A stretch of DNA of 5,589 nt from Acidobacteriota bacterium (lineage in GTDB: Bacteria; Acidobacteriota; Terriglobia; UBA7540). Every line of letters begins with the position of its first letter. The first letter of the stretch is position 1. The DNA lies in NCBI GenBank assembly GCA_003171295.1, contig PMYF01000912.1:1-5589 (forward strand), in the 5' to 3' direction. Below the pieces are notes generated by a model. It was not told the origin of the DNA. It saw only the letters and a list, made by a program, of their open reading frames with translations, and searched no databases. Below, piece by piece: positions 1-5,511 of the stretch. A program made the position numbers and the translations under genes.

Positions 1-60
1 CCGTGTACCGGCTCTTCTTCATCCCAGTCCTCCCGTTCAGATTACGAGAGAACTCCAGTT

Positions 61-339
61 TCAACTGGTTGAGTTTTCCGGGGGCAGGTCAGGAGCGCAC
101 TCGCAAATCTTCCGTAATAGCCCAAACCCACTCAGCGGACCGTCAGCTAAGGTCACTCTGATTAGGGCCACATCCACTGCTCTCGACCGCACTGCTTTGA
201 TCGCGTCCTCTTCGTTTGTCGTCGTCGCGATTACATGAAAATGCTTATGCCGGTTCAGCGCCTGCATCATCAACTCACGCGTCAGCATGTTTGGAGATGC
301 GAAAAGAACGGAAATGTCACCTCGCTTCGGAGATATCAT
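61..339 (-). CDS. Atypical receiver-domain response regulator, N-terminal part, frame lost near the window edge
   Basis: The 92-residue product resembles the receiver domain of NarL/LuxR-type response regulators: beta1 and the following loop (residues 9-21, ISVLFASPNMLTR), a beta3 strand (DVALIR, 56-61) and an alpha3-like stretch (GFGLLRKI, 71-78). The acidic pocket is missing. S15-P16 stand where the Asp/Glu pair belongs and R61 where the phosphoacceptor Asp belongs, so it is probably not phosphorylated. The product stops right after PDLP (83-86), before beta4, alpha4, beta5, alpha5 and any DNA-binding HTH, while the family is usually about 200 residues or more. This points to a frameshift or decay rather than a natural end. 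I chose ATG at 339 over GTG at 345 because GGAG lies 7 bases before the ATG but touches the GTG. The role as a regulator is from family knowledge; its target is unknown. Confidence 0.6.
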   Translation of the reverse strand: MISPKRGDISVLFASPNMLTRELMMQALNRHKHFHVIATTTNEEDAIKAVRSRAVDVALIRVTLADGPLSGFGLLRKICECAPDLPPENSTS

Positions 340-417
340 CCACACGCTCCACTAATCGCCTTCGGTGCTACAGGCCCTGCAGATACAGTAAACCGGGATT
401 GCCAGGCTGCCTTCCCG

Positions 418-437
418 GGTGTACAAAATTATACACC
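418..437 (-). promoter_or_regulatory. Palindrome with embedded TATAAT, possible promoter/operator of the response regulator
   Basis: Perfect 6-base arms GGTGTA (418-423) and TACACC (432-437) flank an 8-base AT-rich centre that is itself nearly symmetrical. On the minus strand the centre contains TATAAT (428-433), a perfect -10 hexamer, about 80-90 bases upstream of the response-regulator ATG. No convincing -35 box lies 16-18 bases upstream, so it could be an activator-dependent promoter. Symmetry over a -10 box is what a dimeric repressor site often looks like. A second inverted repeat, CCGGGA (393-398) and TCCCGG (413-418), would lie in the leader transcript. Confidence 0.4.
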
Positions 438-521
438 TTGCCGTCTTCGTTTGGGGCGGATCTTTGCCTTCGGGTAGTGTCCTCTTAGCGCGTTGCTGGG
501 GAGACAAACGGCGGAATGGTC

Positions 522-536
522 AGAATGGGCCATTCT
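522..536. repeat. Perfect 7-1-7 inverted repeat between the two minus-strand genes
   Basis: AGAATGG (522-528) and CCATTCT (530-536) are perfect inverted copies around one central G. The repeat lies between the end of the heme A synthase-like gene and the response-regulator promoter region. There is no usable RNA loop and no T run on either strand, so a factor-independent terminator is unlikely. A protein binding site is possible but untested. Confidence 0.3.
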
Positions 537-601
537 TATTGGCCAAAACGCGTTTAAGCGGAAATGACTGAAGACAGCCTGGTTTTCCCGCTGGCCCATC
601 A

Positions 602-1558
602 TCATGGTGATGAGACGACGATGGCTACAGTGATAAGAAGCACTATAGATTGGTGAAAGGCCACGATGGTCCCCGGATTTTTCGGCTTGAGATTTACGGC
701 ATGGAAAAGCAGGAATCCCACCGCGACCTGTACGACGGCCAGATAAAAGGCCACGGGATAGGCCGGCATTAGCCAGCCCAAGGTAGCCACGATGGTCAGG
801 GCGGCGACGATATGGGCCGCCACAGTCCAATGGGCAGGTCGCTGCGGTCTATAAAAAGCCCCAATGGGCTGACCGAAACCGCGTTGCCCGGTGGTCATGC
901 CCCCCCGGAACACCGCCAGCAAAAGCGCATGGAGGGCTGCCATGAATTTGAGATAAGACCAAAATTGAATGCCGGGGAGAGCAAGGCAGGTGAGATAACT
1001 GAGAAAGACCCCATAGGCGAGGAGTCCATGGATGCCATGCACAAAGGCCGGTATCCGACCGGAGAGAACATGGAGGGTTCCTATACCGAACAGGGCGGCG
1101 ATGATCACCAGCGCCAAACCGTTAATAGTCGCCGAACTCGGCGCGAGAACGACCAGGGCTAGCGCAATGAGGCCCACCAAAGTGGCTACCAACCGATGCG
1201 CCGCCTCGGGATCCCCCCGGATCATCAACACCAGGATATTTTGGGTATATGGCCAGCGGGTCCCCAGAGAGAGCCCATAACCAAATCCCTCGACAATGCT
1301 GCCGAGAAGGATCAGGATACCGGCCAGGGTTACCTCGGTCAGAAACAGGCCGCCCACCAGCGCCGCTCTGCCCGAATGCAGGCCAGCGCTCGCCTTCCAG
1401 ATGCCGGCGAGTATGGCGCCCGCCACCAGACAAGCCATGACCAGCCCTATAACGCGCACCGTGCGCGTCATTTCTCCATCGATGGCTGAGGAGACGGGCA
1501 CTGCTACCGTAGAATGCTGTGCGGAGTTTCGCTCTTCAGCAACGCTGCGGTTTGCCAT
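602..1558 (-). CDS. Heme A synthase-like (CtaA/COX15 superfamily) nine-helix membrane protein
   Basis: The 318-residue product has a polar N-terminal tail (1-33) and about nine hydrophobic segments (near 34-54, 65-88, 121-140, 143-165, 172-195, 199-217, 243-263, 269-290, 296-317). The match to CtaA/COX15 rests on motifs. GLSLGTRWP (95-103) resembles the GLSCPDWP loop. EAAHR (118-122) matches the ExxHR motif whose Glu and His are catalytic or heme-binding in heme A synthases. In the second half, H249 and the HQ at 302-303 sit where the cofactor-binding His pair falls, and H173 or H176 may be the fourth ligand. The family oxidises heme O to heme A for aa3-type oxidases in the cytoplasmic membrane. 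Nine helices instead of eight, no clear TGSG motif and no oxidase gene nearby make the exact activity uncertain. The start at 1558 has no good Shine-Dalgarno; ATG at 1471 has GGAG but only 2 bases away. Confidence 0.6.
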   Translation of the reverse strand: MANRSVAEERNSAQHSTVAVPVSSAIDGEMTRTVRVIGLVMACLVAGAILAGIWKASAGLHSGRAALVGGLFLTEVTLAGILILLGSIVEGFGYGLSLGTRWPYTQNILVLMIRGDPEAAHRLVATLVGLIALALVVLAPSSATINGLALVIIAALFGIGTLHVLSGRIPAFVHGIHGLLAYGVFLSYLTCLALPGIQFWSYLKFMAALHALLLAVFRGGMTTGQRGFGQPIGAFYRPQRPAHWTVAAHIVAALTIVATLGWLMPAYPVAFYLAVVQVAVGFLLFHAVNLKPKNPGTIVAFHQSIVLLITVAIVVSSP

Positions 1559-1791
1559 TGCTTTGAACCGGAATTTCTATTTTGAATTCACGACTCCGAA
1601 CCAATATACATCCAGCTGCGCCTGCCGAGCCCGTTTTCGCACCCGTTTCCATCCCAAAGACCCGAGCGTGCCCGGCAGGGCCTTTGCTGGGAACAAAAAG
1701 CCATGATTTGCCCCATTTCGAAGCGATCTCTCAGACACCCCTCCCTCAACTCCCCTCCGTCGTCCAGATTGGTTTCGCCTTCCTGCCGAGC

Positions 1792-1983
1792 CTACCCGGC
1801 TGGCAGCGGCAAAGCCTCTATCTGCCGCAGCATGCTTCCGAACAGGCGCCGCGTCAGGTGGCTCTCTGCCAACAGCAGCCAGTAGTAACGGGCATGCTTA
1901 ATCAGCCATCTGCCCGTCTTCGCCACGTTCGCACCCGCATGAACATTGACGGTTGCAGCGATCCGATGATTCAGAGTTACAAC
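1792..1983 (-). pseudogene. C-terminal remnant of an IS1380-type DDE transposase
   Basis: Reading the minus strand from 1983 to the TAG at 1792-1794 gives 63 residues with no start codon. The last ~45 resemble the conserved C-terminal tail of IS1380-group transposases: KTGRWLIKHARYYW, then LLLAESHLTRRLFGSML, ending in ALPLPAG just before the stop. This tail is recognised from family memory, not from a search. Upstream the frame is closed by a stop at 1984-1986, and I find no DDE catalytic core in other frames up to 2330. Only the 3' end of the element is left. It cannot make an active transposase and marks an old insertion followed by deletion between the CtaA-like gene and the exopolysaccharide locus. 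Confidence 0.6.
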
Positions 1984-2239
1984 TCAAATCGAAGAGAATA
2001 CGTTTGCTTGGAATATGTACTCTATGCGCATCTTCGGCTCATCAGTGCTGCCTATGAGGTTATAACTACGCGGAGTCGCTAGAGAAGCATGACTCTAACC
2101 CGAAGCAGAAAGACTTCTCTAATCCTTGCCCCGGCCAAAGGGCCCGCCAAACCCGCCGAAGCACGAACTCAGGCCAGGACCGATGTCTCTAGCGTGGCGC
2201 TACGCAGTCGGGATAAACGGCCCCGAGTGTTTCGGTTTC

Positions 2240-2268
2240 TTGTGGGCATTTCCCCCGGCGCGTATATT
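2240..2268 (+). promoter_or_regulatory. Sigma70-type promoter for the PilZ gene
   Basis: TTGTGG (2240-2245) and TATATT (2263-2268) are separated by exactly 17 bases. Each box matches the TTGACA/TATAAT consensus at four or five of six positions. Initiation would fall near 2275, leaving a ~55-base leader before the PilZ ATG at 2331. It is the best promoter-like pair I found in front of the plus-strand genes, and may also feed the downstream exopolysaccharide genes by readthrough. Confidence 0.45.
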
Positions 2269-2330
2269 GAGATTCCTTAATCCAGTTTTCACTGTTCACC
2301 GGTTGCGGGTGGATTGAAAGTGGTAAGCAC

Positions 2331-2696
2331 ATGCACAGTGTCATTGAACTGCGAAGAGCCAAACGCTACCTGTTGAGCGTTCCGGCGCTCTTCACGTGGG
2401 CGCCCCCGGACGGGAAACCGCGAAACGGCAAGGGCGTTACTCGTGACATCAACGCTTTGGGGGTCTACGTTCAGACGGATTCATTGCCGCCAGTCGGAGC
2501 ACGAGTCCAGATGGAGGTTGTGCTCCCCAAGTTGGCGGATTCCAGCCCCGGAATGCACTTGCAAGGCGAAGGCATAGTTCTTCGGTGCGAGAGCGGCGAC
2601 GCGACTAAACGTGGTTTTGCCGCTTCGGCACTGTTTTACCCCGAAGCGACAGAAGCAGTTCTGTCGCAACTCAAAGCTTCCGGGCAGATTGTTTAA
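2331..2696 (+). CDS. Single-domain PilZ protein, probable c-di-GMP receptor
   Basis: This 121-residue protein consists of one PilZ domain with nothing attached, a common length for stand-alone PilZ adaptors. The c-di-GMP contacts are visible: the RxxxR motif is R8-R9-A10-K11-R12, at the start of the first strand, and the second motif reads D39-I40-N41-A42-L43-G44 against the usual (D/N)xSxxG, with Asn in place of Ser. The rest alternates beta strands (around 45-50, 58-66, 76-85, 93-101) with a closing helix (TEAVLSQLKASG). Binding of c-di-GMP is known for the family and inferred here; the Ser-to-Asn change may alter affinity. It is 79 bases upstream of an antiterminator gene on the same strand, which suggests c-di-GMP control of the polysaccharide made by this locus. 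The Shine-Dalgarno before ATG 2331 is weak (only a GTGG, 2319-2322). Confidence 0.82.
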   Translation: MHSVIELRRAKRYLLSVPALFTWAPPDGKPRNGKGVTRDINALGVYVQTDSLPPVGARVQMEVVLPKLADSSPGMHLQGEGIVLRCESGDATKRGFAASALFYPEATEAVLSQLKASGQIV

Positions 2697-2765
2697 GCCA
2701 GGTTGATAAGCTGGCGCGCAATGTTCGACGCGCCTCTTCGATAGGCAGTTTTTCCTTCGAAGAGG
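2697..2765 (+). promoter_or_regulatory. Leader with three chained inverted repeats covering the ribosome binding site of the antiterminator gene
   Basis: Three inverted repeats follow the PilZ stop directly. Stem 1 pairs GCCAG (2697-2701) with CTGGC (2711-2715). Stem 2 pairs GGCGCG (2713-2718) with CGCGCC (2729-2734). Stem 3 pairs CCTCTTCGA (2733-2741) with TCGAAGAGG (2757-2765), a perfect 9-base match around a 15-base loop that contains five T. Stems 1 and 2 share bases 2713-2715, and stems 2 and 3 share 2733-2734, so neighbours cannot both form fully. The 3' arm of stem 3 includes GAGG (2762-2765), the likely Shine-Dalgarno for ATG 2776. That the leader regulates translation or attenuation is inferred from this geometry. 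The stems are short and stem 2 lacks an adjacent T run, so it is not an ordinary terminator. Confidence 0.4.
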
Positions 2766-2775
2766 CTGTGGAAAA

Positions 2776-3441
2776 ATGGACTTACCGAGTAAGGATGGCG
2801 AAGCTTTGTTTGAAATTGTCGAGCGAGCGACGAGTATAGAGAACTACGGAGCAGTCTGCGCCAGTGCGGATACCGTACTGCGGTGGTTTGCGCTCTACAC
2901 CACTCCCCGCCACGAAAAGCATGTTTCCGAAATACTGGCGCAGCGCCAGATCGAGACTTTCCTGCCGCTCTATCGGACGACCCGGCGATGGAAGAAGAGC
3001 CGCCCGGTCGTTCTGGAACTGCCTCTCTTCCCGACCTACGTTTTTGTCCGCATCGCACGGGAGGCGCGGGGCGCCGTCCTGGGCATGCCGGGGGTGCTCT
3101 CGATTGTGGGCTCGGGGCGAGAACCGTGGCCCGTACCCGATCTGGACATCGAAGCCATCCGTCTTGGCTTGCAGACGCGCAAGATCGAGCCGCATCCGTA
3201 CCTGACCGTGGGCGAAAGAGTGCGCATCAAGGCTGGGGTGATGACCGGCGTGGAGGGAGTCTTGATCCGCAAGAAGAACGACCTCCGCGTGGTTCTTACC
3301 CTGGACGCAATCATGCGCAGCGTAGCCGTGGAAGTCGACGCCGACGATATCGAGCCGGTCGGTACCCTCGCCAAAAGTCACGCCATTCCCTGGACGGCCC
3401 AAGCTGAGCGGGGGACTCCGCCGGCTTGGGCGCGCACGTAA
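2776..3441 (+). CDS. UpxY/RfaH-type NusG paralogue, transcription antiterminator of the polysaccharide operon
   Basis: The 221-residue product has the two NusG domains. An NGN domain runs from about W37 to 135 and carries the typical opening WFALYTTPRHEKHV and the strand LFPTYVFVR (84-92) that contacts RNA polymerase. A KOW domain follows at about 141-195, with GERVRIKAGVMTGVEG as its core. A 36-residue N-terminal extension and a ~25-residue C-terminal tail flank them. Specialised NusG paralogues such as UpxY (Bacteroides capsule loci), LoaP and RfaH bind elongating polymerase at one or a few operons and suppress early termination. Its place just before the WbaP-like gene (33 bases on) and the export gene fits this role rather than that of the housekeeping NusG, which normally sits with secE and ribosomal protein genes. 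ATG 2776 is used because AGAGG lies 10 bases upstream, inside an inverted repeat that could hide it. Confidence 0.85.
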   Translation: MDLPSKDGEALFEIVERATSIENYGAVCASADTVLRWFALYTTPRHEKHVSEILAQRQIETFLPLYRTTRRWKKSRPVVLELPLFPTYVFVRIAREARGAVLGMPGVLSIVGSGREPWPVPDLDIEAIRLGLQTRKIEPHPYLTVGERVRIKAGVMTGVEGVLIRKKNDLRVVLTLDAIMRSVAVEVDADDIEPVGTLAKSHAIPWTAQAERGTPPAWART

Positions 3442-3448
3442 ACCCACG

Positions 3449-3460
3449 CCCCGAAAGGGG
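3449..3460 (+). promoter_or_regulatory. Small GAAA-loop hairpin in the gap between the antiterminator and transferase genes
   Basis: CCCC (3449-3452) and GGGG (3457-3460) flank a GAAA tetraloop, a stable GNRA-type hairpin. It sits in the 33-base gap, 14 bases before ATG 3475. It is too short and lacks a T run for a terminator. It could stabilise the message or affect translation of the transferase, whose own Shine-Dalgarno is poor. It may also be a chance GC run. Confidence 0.25.
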
Positions 3461-3474
3461 TATGAATCAAGACA

Positions 3475-4920
3475 ATGTCCACCGTCACAGCTGCCCAGAC
3501 AACTGCCGTTTATGCCGCGGCCGGTCATGCAATTCAGTATCCCCATAGACCTGGCCTTTCGGCGATCCTTGTCCTCGCCGCAGACATTCTCGGGCTGAGC
3601 CTTGTCCTCTGGGCATTCTTGGGTAATACGATAATCGGGCGATACGCCGTGCGGGGCGGATGGTTACCGTTATGGCCGTTATTGCCACTCTTTCTTGTGC
3701 TTTACGCGTTTTTCGATGCATATCCTGGGGTCAACGTCAATCCGATAGATGAGATCAGAGGTATATCGCTTGCCAATTCAAGCGCATTTCTCTTTATCTG
3801 TGTAATCCTCGCGTTACATCGAATAGCAGTCGTTCCACAACTAATTTGCCTGTCTGCATGTGTCAGTGCCTGTGTTGTGATACTCGTGATGCGAGTCGCA
3901 GTCCGAAAAATCGGGTCAAAGTTTGATTGGTGGGGCTACCCGGTTGTGCTGTTCGGGGGCGGACCAGTGGCGCGATCGGTTTTACGCAAACTTAAGAGTC
4001 AGCCGCACCTTGGCCTGAATCCAGTCGCAATGGTTGCTGACCACTTTGCCGAGAGGGAAATTGACGGTATCCCGTTATACAAATCCGAACACGTGGGCCG
4101 GTTCGCATCCTGCGGCGTAAGGCACGCCATCGTGGCTGCGCCGGAATTGTCCCAGTCAGAATTTGCTGAGGTGGTCGAACGAGGGGGAGATGCCTTTCCG
4201 CATCTGATCCTCATTCCTAATACGGATTCCATTTTGAAGGTTGGATCCTATACGCGAGATCTAACGGGGCTTCTGGGACTTCAGGTCCGGAACAATTTGC
4301 TTGGTGGAGGATCGCGAACTGCCAAGCGGGTGATCGATTTGGCATGTGCCACGGCGCTGATACTCTTATTGCTTCCGCTATTTGCGGTCATTTCGCTTGC
4401 GGTTGTAGTGGAGTCGGGGCTTCCCGTGTTCTACTTCGACAAAAGATTGGGCCGCGGAGGCAGGACCTTTTACATGTGGAAATTCAGAACCATGGCTCCG
4501 AACTCCACCGTGGTCCTGGAGCGCCATCTGGCAAAGAGCTCCGAACTGCAGAAGGAGTGGGACCAGTACCAAAAGCTACGAAACGATCCTCGTACCACCA
4601 GAGTAGGAAAGGTTTTACGAAGAACCAGCCTGGACGAACTTCCACAATTGTGGAACGTGATCAAGGGCGAAATGAGCTTAGTCGGTCCACGTCCGATTTT
4701 TGAATTTCAATTGGCCAAATACCCGGCGGCCTACTCCGAATATGCGAAGACAACTCCAGGAATAACCGGGCTGTGGCAAGTATCCGGACGCAACCGCACG
4801 ACCCTCGCGCAGCGAATTGCCCACGACGTATACTACGCCCGCAACTGGTCCGTCTGGATGGATATATACCTGTTGGCTAAGACGGTGCGTGCCATTCTGA
4901 CCAGAGATGGCGCGTATTGA
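3475..4920 (+). CDS. wbaP: WbaP-type undecaprenyl-phosphate sugar-1-phosphate transferase (initiating glycosyltransferase)
   Basis: This 481-residue protein has the layout of large phosphoglycosyl transferases. Four N-terminal membrane segments (about 27-50, 64-82, 97-118, 121-142) are followed by a cytosolic nucleotide-binding-like domain opening with DWWGYPVVLFGGG (151-163), typical of WbaP. A further hydrophobic helix (290-312) precedes the catalytic domain. There I see KRVIDL (284-289), WKFRTM (335-340), the Asp-Glu pair D387-E388 in SLDELPQ, SLVGPRP (401-407), PGITGLWQVSGR (428-439) and MDIYLLAKT (462-470). By family knowledge it transfers a sugar 1-phosphate from a UDP-sugar to undecaprenyl phosphate on the inner face of the membrane, the first step of repeat-unit assembly. 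Galactose (WbaP) or glucose (WcaJ-like) cannot be settled from sequence alone. The full length and all motifs suggest an active enzyme. It probably shares a transcript with the antiterminator gene. Confidence 0.88.
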   Translation: MSTVTAAQTTAVYAAAGHAIQYPHRPGLSAILVLAADILGLSLVLWAFLGNTIIGRYAVRGGWLPLWPLLPLFLVLYAFFDAYPGVNVNPIDEIRGISLANSSAFLFICVILALHRIAVVPQLICLSACVSACVVILVMRVAVRKIGSKFDWWGYPVVLFGGGPVARSVLRKLKSQPHLGLNPVAMVADHFAEREIDGIPLYKSEHVGRFASCGVRHAIVAAPELSQSEFAEVVERGGDAFPHLILIPNTDSILKVGSYTRDLTGLLGLQVRNNLLGGGSRTAKRVIDLACATALILLLLPLFAVISLAVVVESGLPVFYFDKRLGRGGRTFYMWKFRTMAPNSTVVLERHLAKSSELQKEWDQYQKLRNDPRTTRVGKVLRRTSLDELPQLWNVIKGEMSLVGPRPIFEFQLAKYPAAYSEYAKTTPGITGLWQVSGRNRTTLAQRIAHDVYYARNWSVWMDIYLLAKTVRAILTRDGAY

Positions 4921-5127
4921 AGCAATCTATTTCCTTGAGAACCGTTTGTGAGATGTTGTCGCACTCGACCTTTTAGTCGCTTCGGTCCTCTCGTCGGCGA
5001 TGGAGGCTGCTCAGGGCAAAAGCACTATAACCGGACGTCTAGGATAAGAGAGCGTTCCGACAAATCGTACTAAGTAGGTTTCTGTGAAATTGGACCCCAG
5101 AAAGTCTCGGGGGAGGTGAAGTTCGAA
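4921..5127 (+). other. 207-base gap before the export gene, no clear promoter or terminator
   Basis: This spacer is long for genes in one operon. I searched for a terminator after the transferase stop and found only a 4-base stem, CGAC (4966-4969) with GTCG (4976-4979). TATAAC (5026-5031) could be a -10 box but has no partner 16-18 bases upstream. CCCC (5095-5098) could pair with the G run 5109-5113 and partly cover the ribosome binding site of the export gene. The export gene may therefore be read from the upstream promoter or have a promoter I could not recognise. Confidence 0.35.
5112..5119 (+). promoter_or_regulatory. Strong ribosome binding site that fixes the export-gene start
   Basis: GGAGGTGA is a full 8-base complement to the usual 3' end of bacterial 16S rRNA. 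It lies 8 bases before ATG 5128. The in-frame GTG at 5116-5118 is inside this site and so cannot be the start it serves, which rules in favour of ATG 5128. Confidence 0.7.
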
Positions 5128-5511
5128 ATGAAGTACTCAATCATCGCATTGGCGGCACTGATCGTGACAGTAGTGAGTCCAGTTGTCGCCCAGGGCACTG
5201 TGACTCCCGCCACGACGGGGGCTAGTTCGTCTTCGAATGTTGTCGCCTCAACATATGCGACCCCGGGGCTTCACGAACGGAATCCACGCTATCAACTCCG
5301 AAGAGGCGACACCTTCGATCTTGATTTTGAGCTGTCACCCGAATTCAATCAGACCGTAGCTGTGCAACCAGATGGCTATGTAACTTTGAAGGGCGTTGGC
5401 TCGATTTATATCGAAGGCCAGACAGTGCCGGAGCTGACGGAAACCGTAAAGACCGCTTACGCGAAGATTCTGCACGACCCAGTCATTACAGTTGCCCTAA
5501 GAACTTGTTGA
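5128..5511 (+). CDS. Wza/GumB-type polysaccharide export protein, N-terminal part, frame broken
   Basis: The 127-residue product starts with a signal peptide (lysine at 2, hydrophobic 4-19, likely cut near A21-Q22) with no lipobox cysteine. A Thr/Ser/Ala-rich linker follows, then a polysaccharide export (Poly_export) domain at about 54-124: RYQLRRGDTFDLDFEL, VQPDGYVTLKGVGSIYIEGQT, and the closing HDPVITVAL. Family members form the outer-membrane pore for exopolysaccharide and continue with SLBB domains, but here TGA at 5509-5511 ends the frame right after VAL. Homology seems to go on beyond it: SFATGQF (5521-5541) in the same frame and RGDERVQD (5564-5587) in the next frame fit the expected GQV...PG...LRGD...V stretch of the first SLBB domain. 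So this is a frameshifted gene or faulty sequence, not a short protein. It is co-directional with the transferase and belongs to the same locus. Confidence 0.75.
   Translation: MKYSIIALAALIVTVVSPVVAQGTVTPATTGASSSSNVVASTYATPGLHERNPRYQLRRGDTFDLDFELSPEFNQTVAVQPDGYVTLKGVGSIYIEGQTVPELTETVKTAYAKILHDPVITVALRTC

Larger units (their letters stand above)
1559..2330. other. Gene-poor region with mobile-element debris
   Basis: These ~770 bases separate the minus-strand genes from the plus-strand exopolysaccharide locus. The only recognisable coding material is the transposase tail at 1792-1983. Between 1559 and 1791 I see only an 11-base direct repeat, CCTGCCGAGCC, at 1621-1631 and 1782-1792. Between 1984 and 2239 there are short open frames but no family I recognise. 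One minus-strand frame ends in a Gly/Phe-rich stretch (FGGFGGPFGRGKD, stop near 2119), which could be the end of a lost gene or chance. The promoter for the PilZ gene lies at 2240-2268. I could not identify terminal inverted repeats or a target duplication of an insertion sequence. Confidence 0.5.

Noticed and set aside
429..830. Minus-strand open frame of 133 codons
   Set aside because: It overlaps the 3' part of the heme A synthase-like gene in another frame and has no family signature.
1582..2082. Plus-strand open frame of 166 codons
   Set aside because: It runs antisense across the transposase remnant, overlaps no recognisable family, and has no convincing Shine-Dalgarno.
2089..2280. Plus-strand open frame of 63 codons with a possible GAG Shine-Dalgarno
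   Set aside because: The product is unrecognisable and overlaps the PilZ promoter; no evidence that it is expressed.
2713..2753. Factor-independent terminator after the PilZ gene
   Set aside because: The GC-rich stem 2713-2734 is followed by the T run only after about 14 bases, too far for intrinsic termination.
2782..3546. Long open minus-strand frame of 254 codons opposite the antiterminator gene
   Set aside because: It lies antisense to a clear NusG-family gene, its product has no recognisable motif and is rich in Arg, Gly and His as expected of a shadow frame.
4960..5060. Sigma54-type (-24/-12) or sigma70 promoter before the export gene
   Set aside because: No GG/GC pair with the required spacing, and the TATAAC at 5026-5031 lacks a -35 partner.
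5116..5118. GTG as start of the export gene
   Set aside because: It is part of the GGAGGTGA ribosome binding site; ATG 5128 has correct spacing and begins a good signal peptide.
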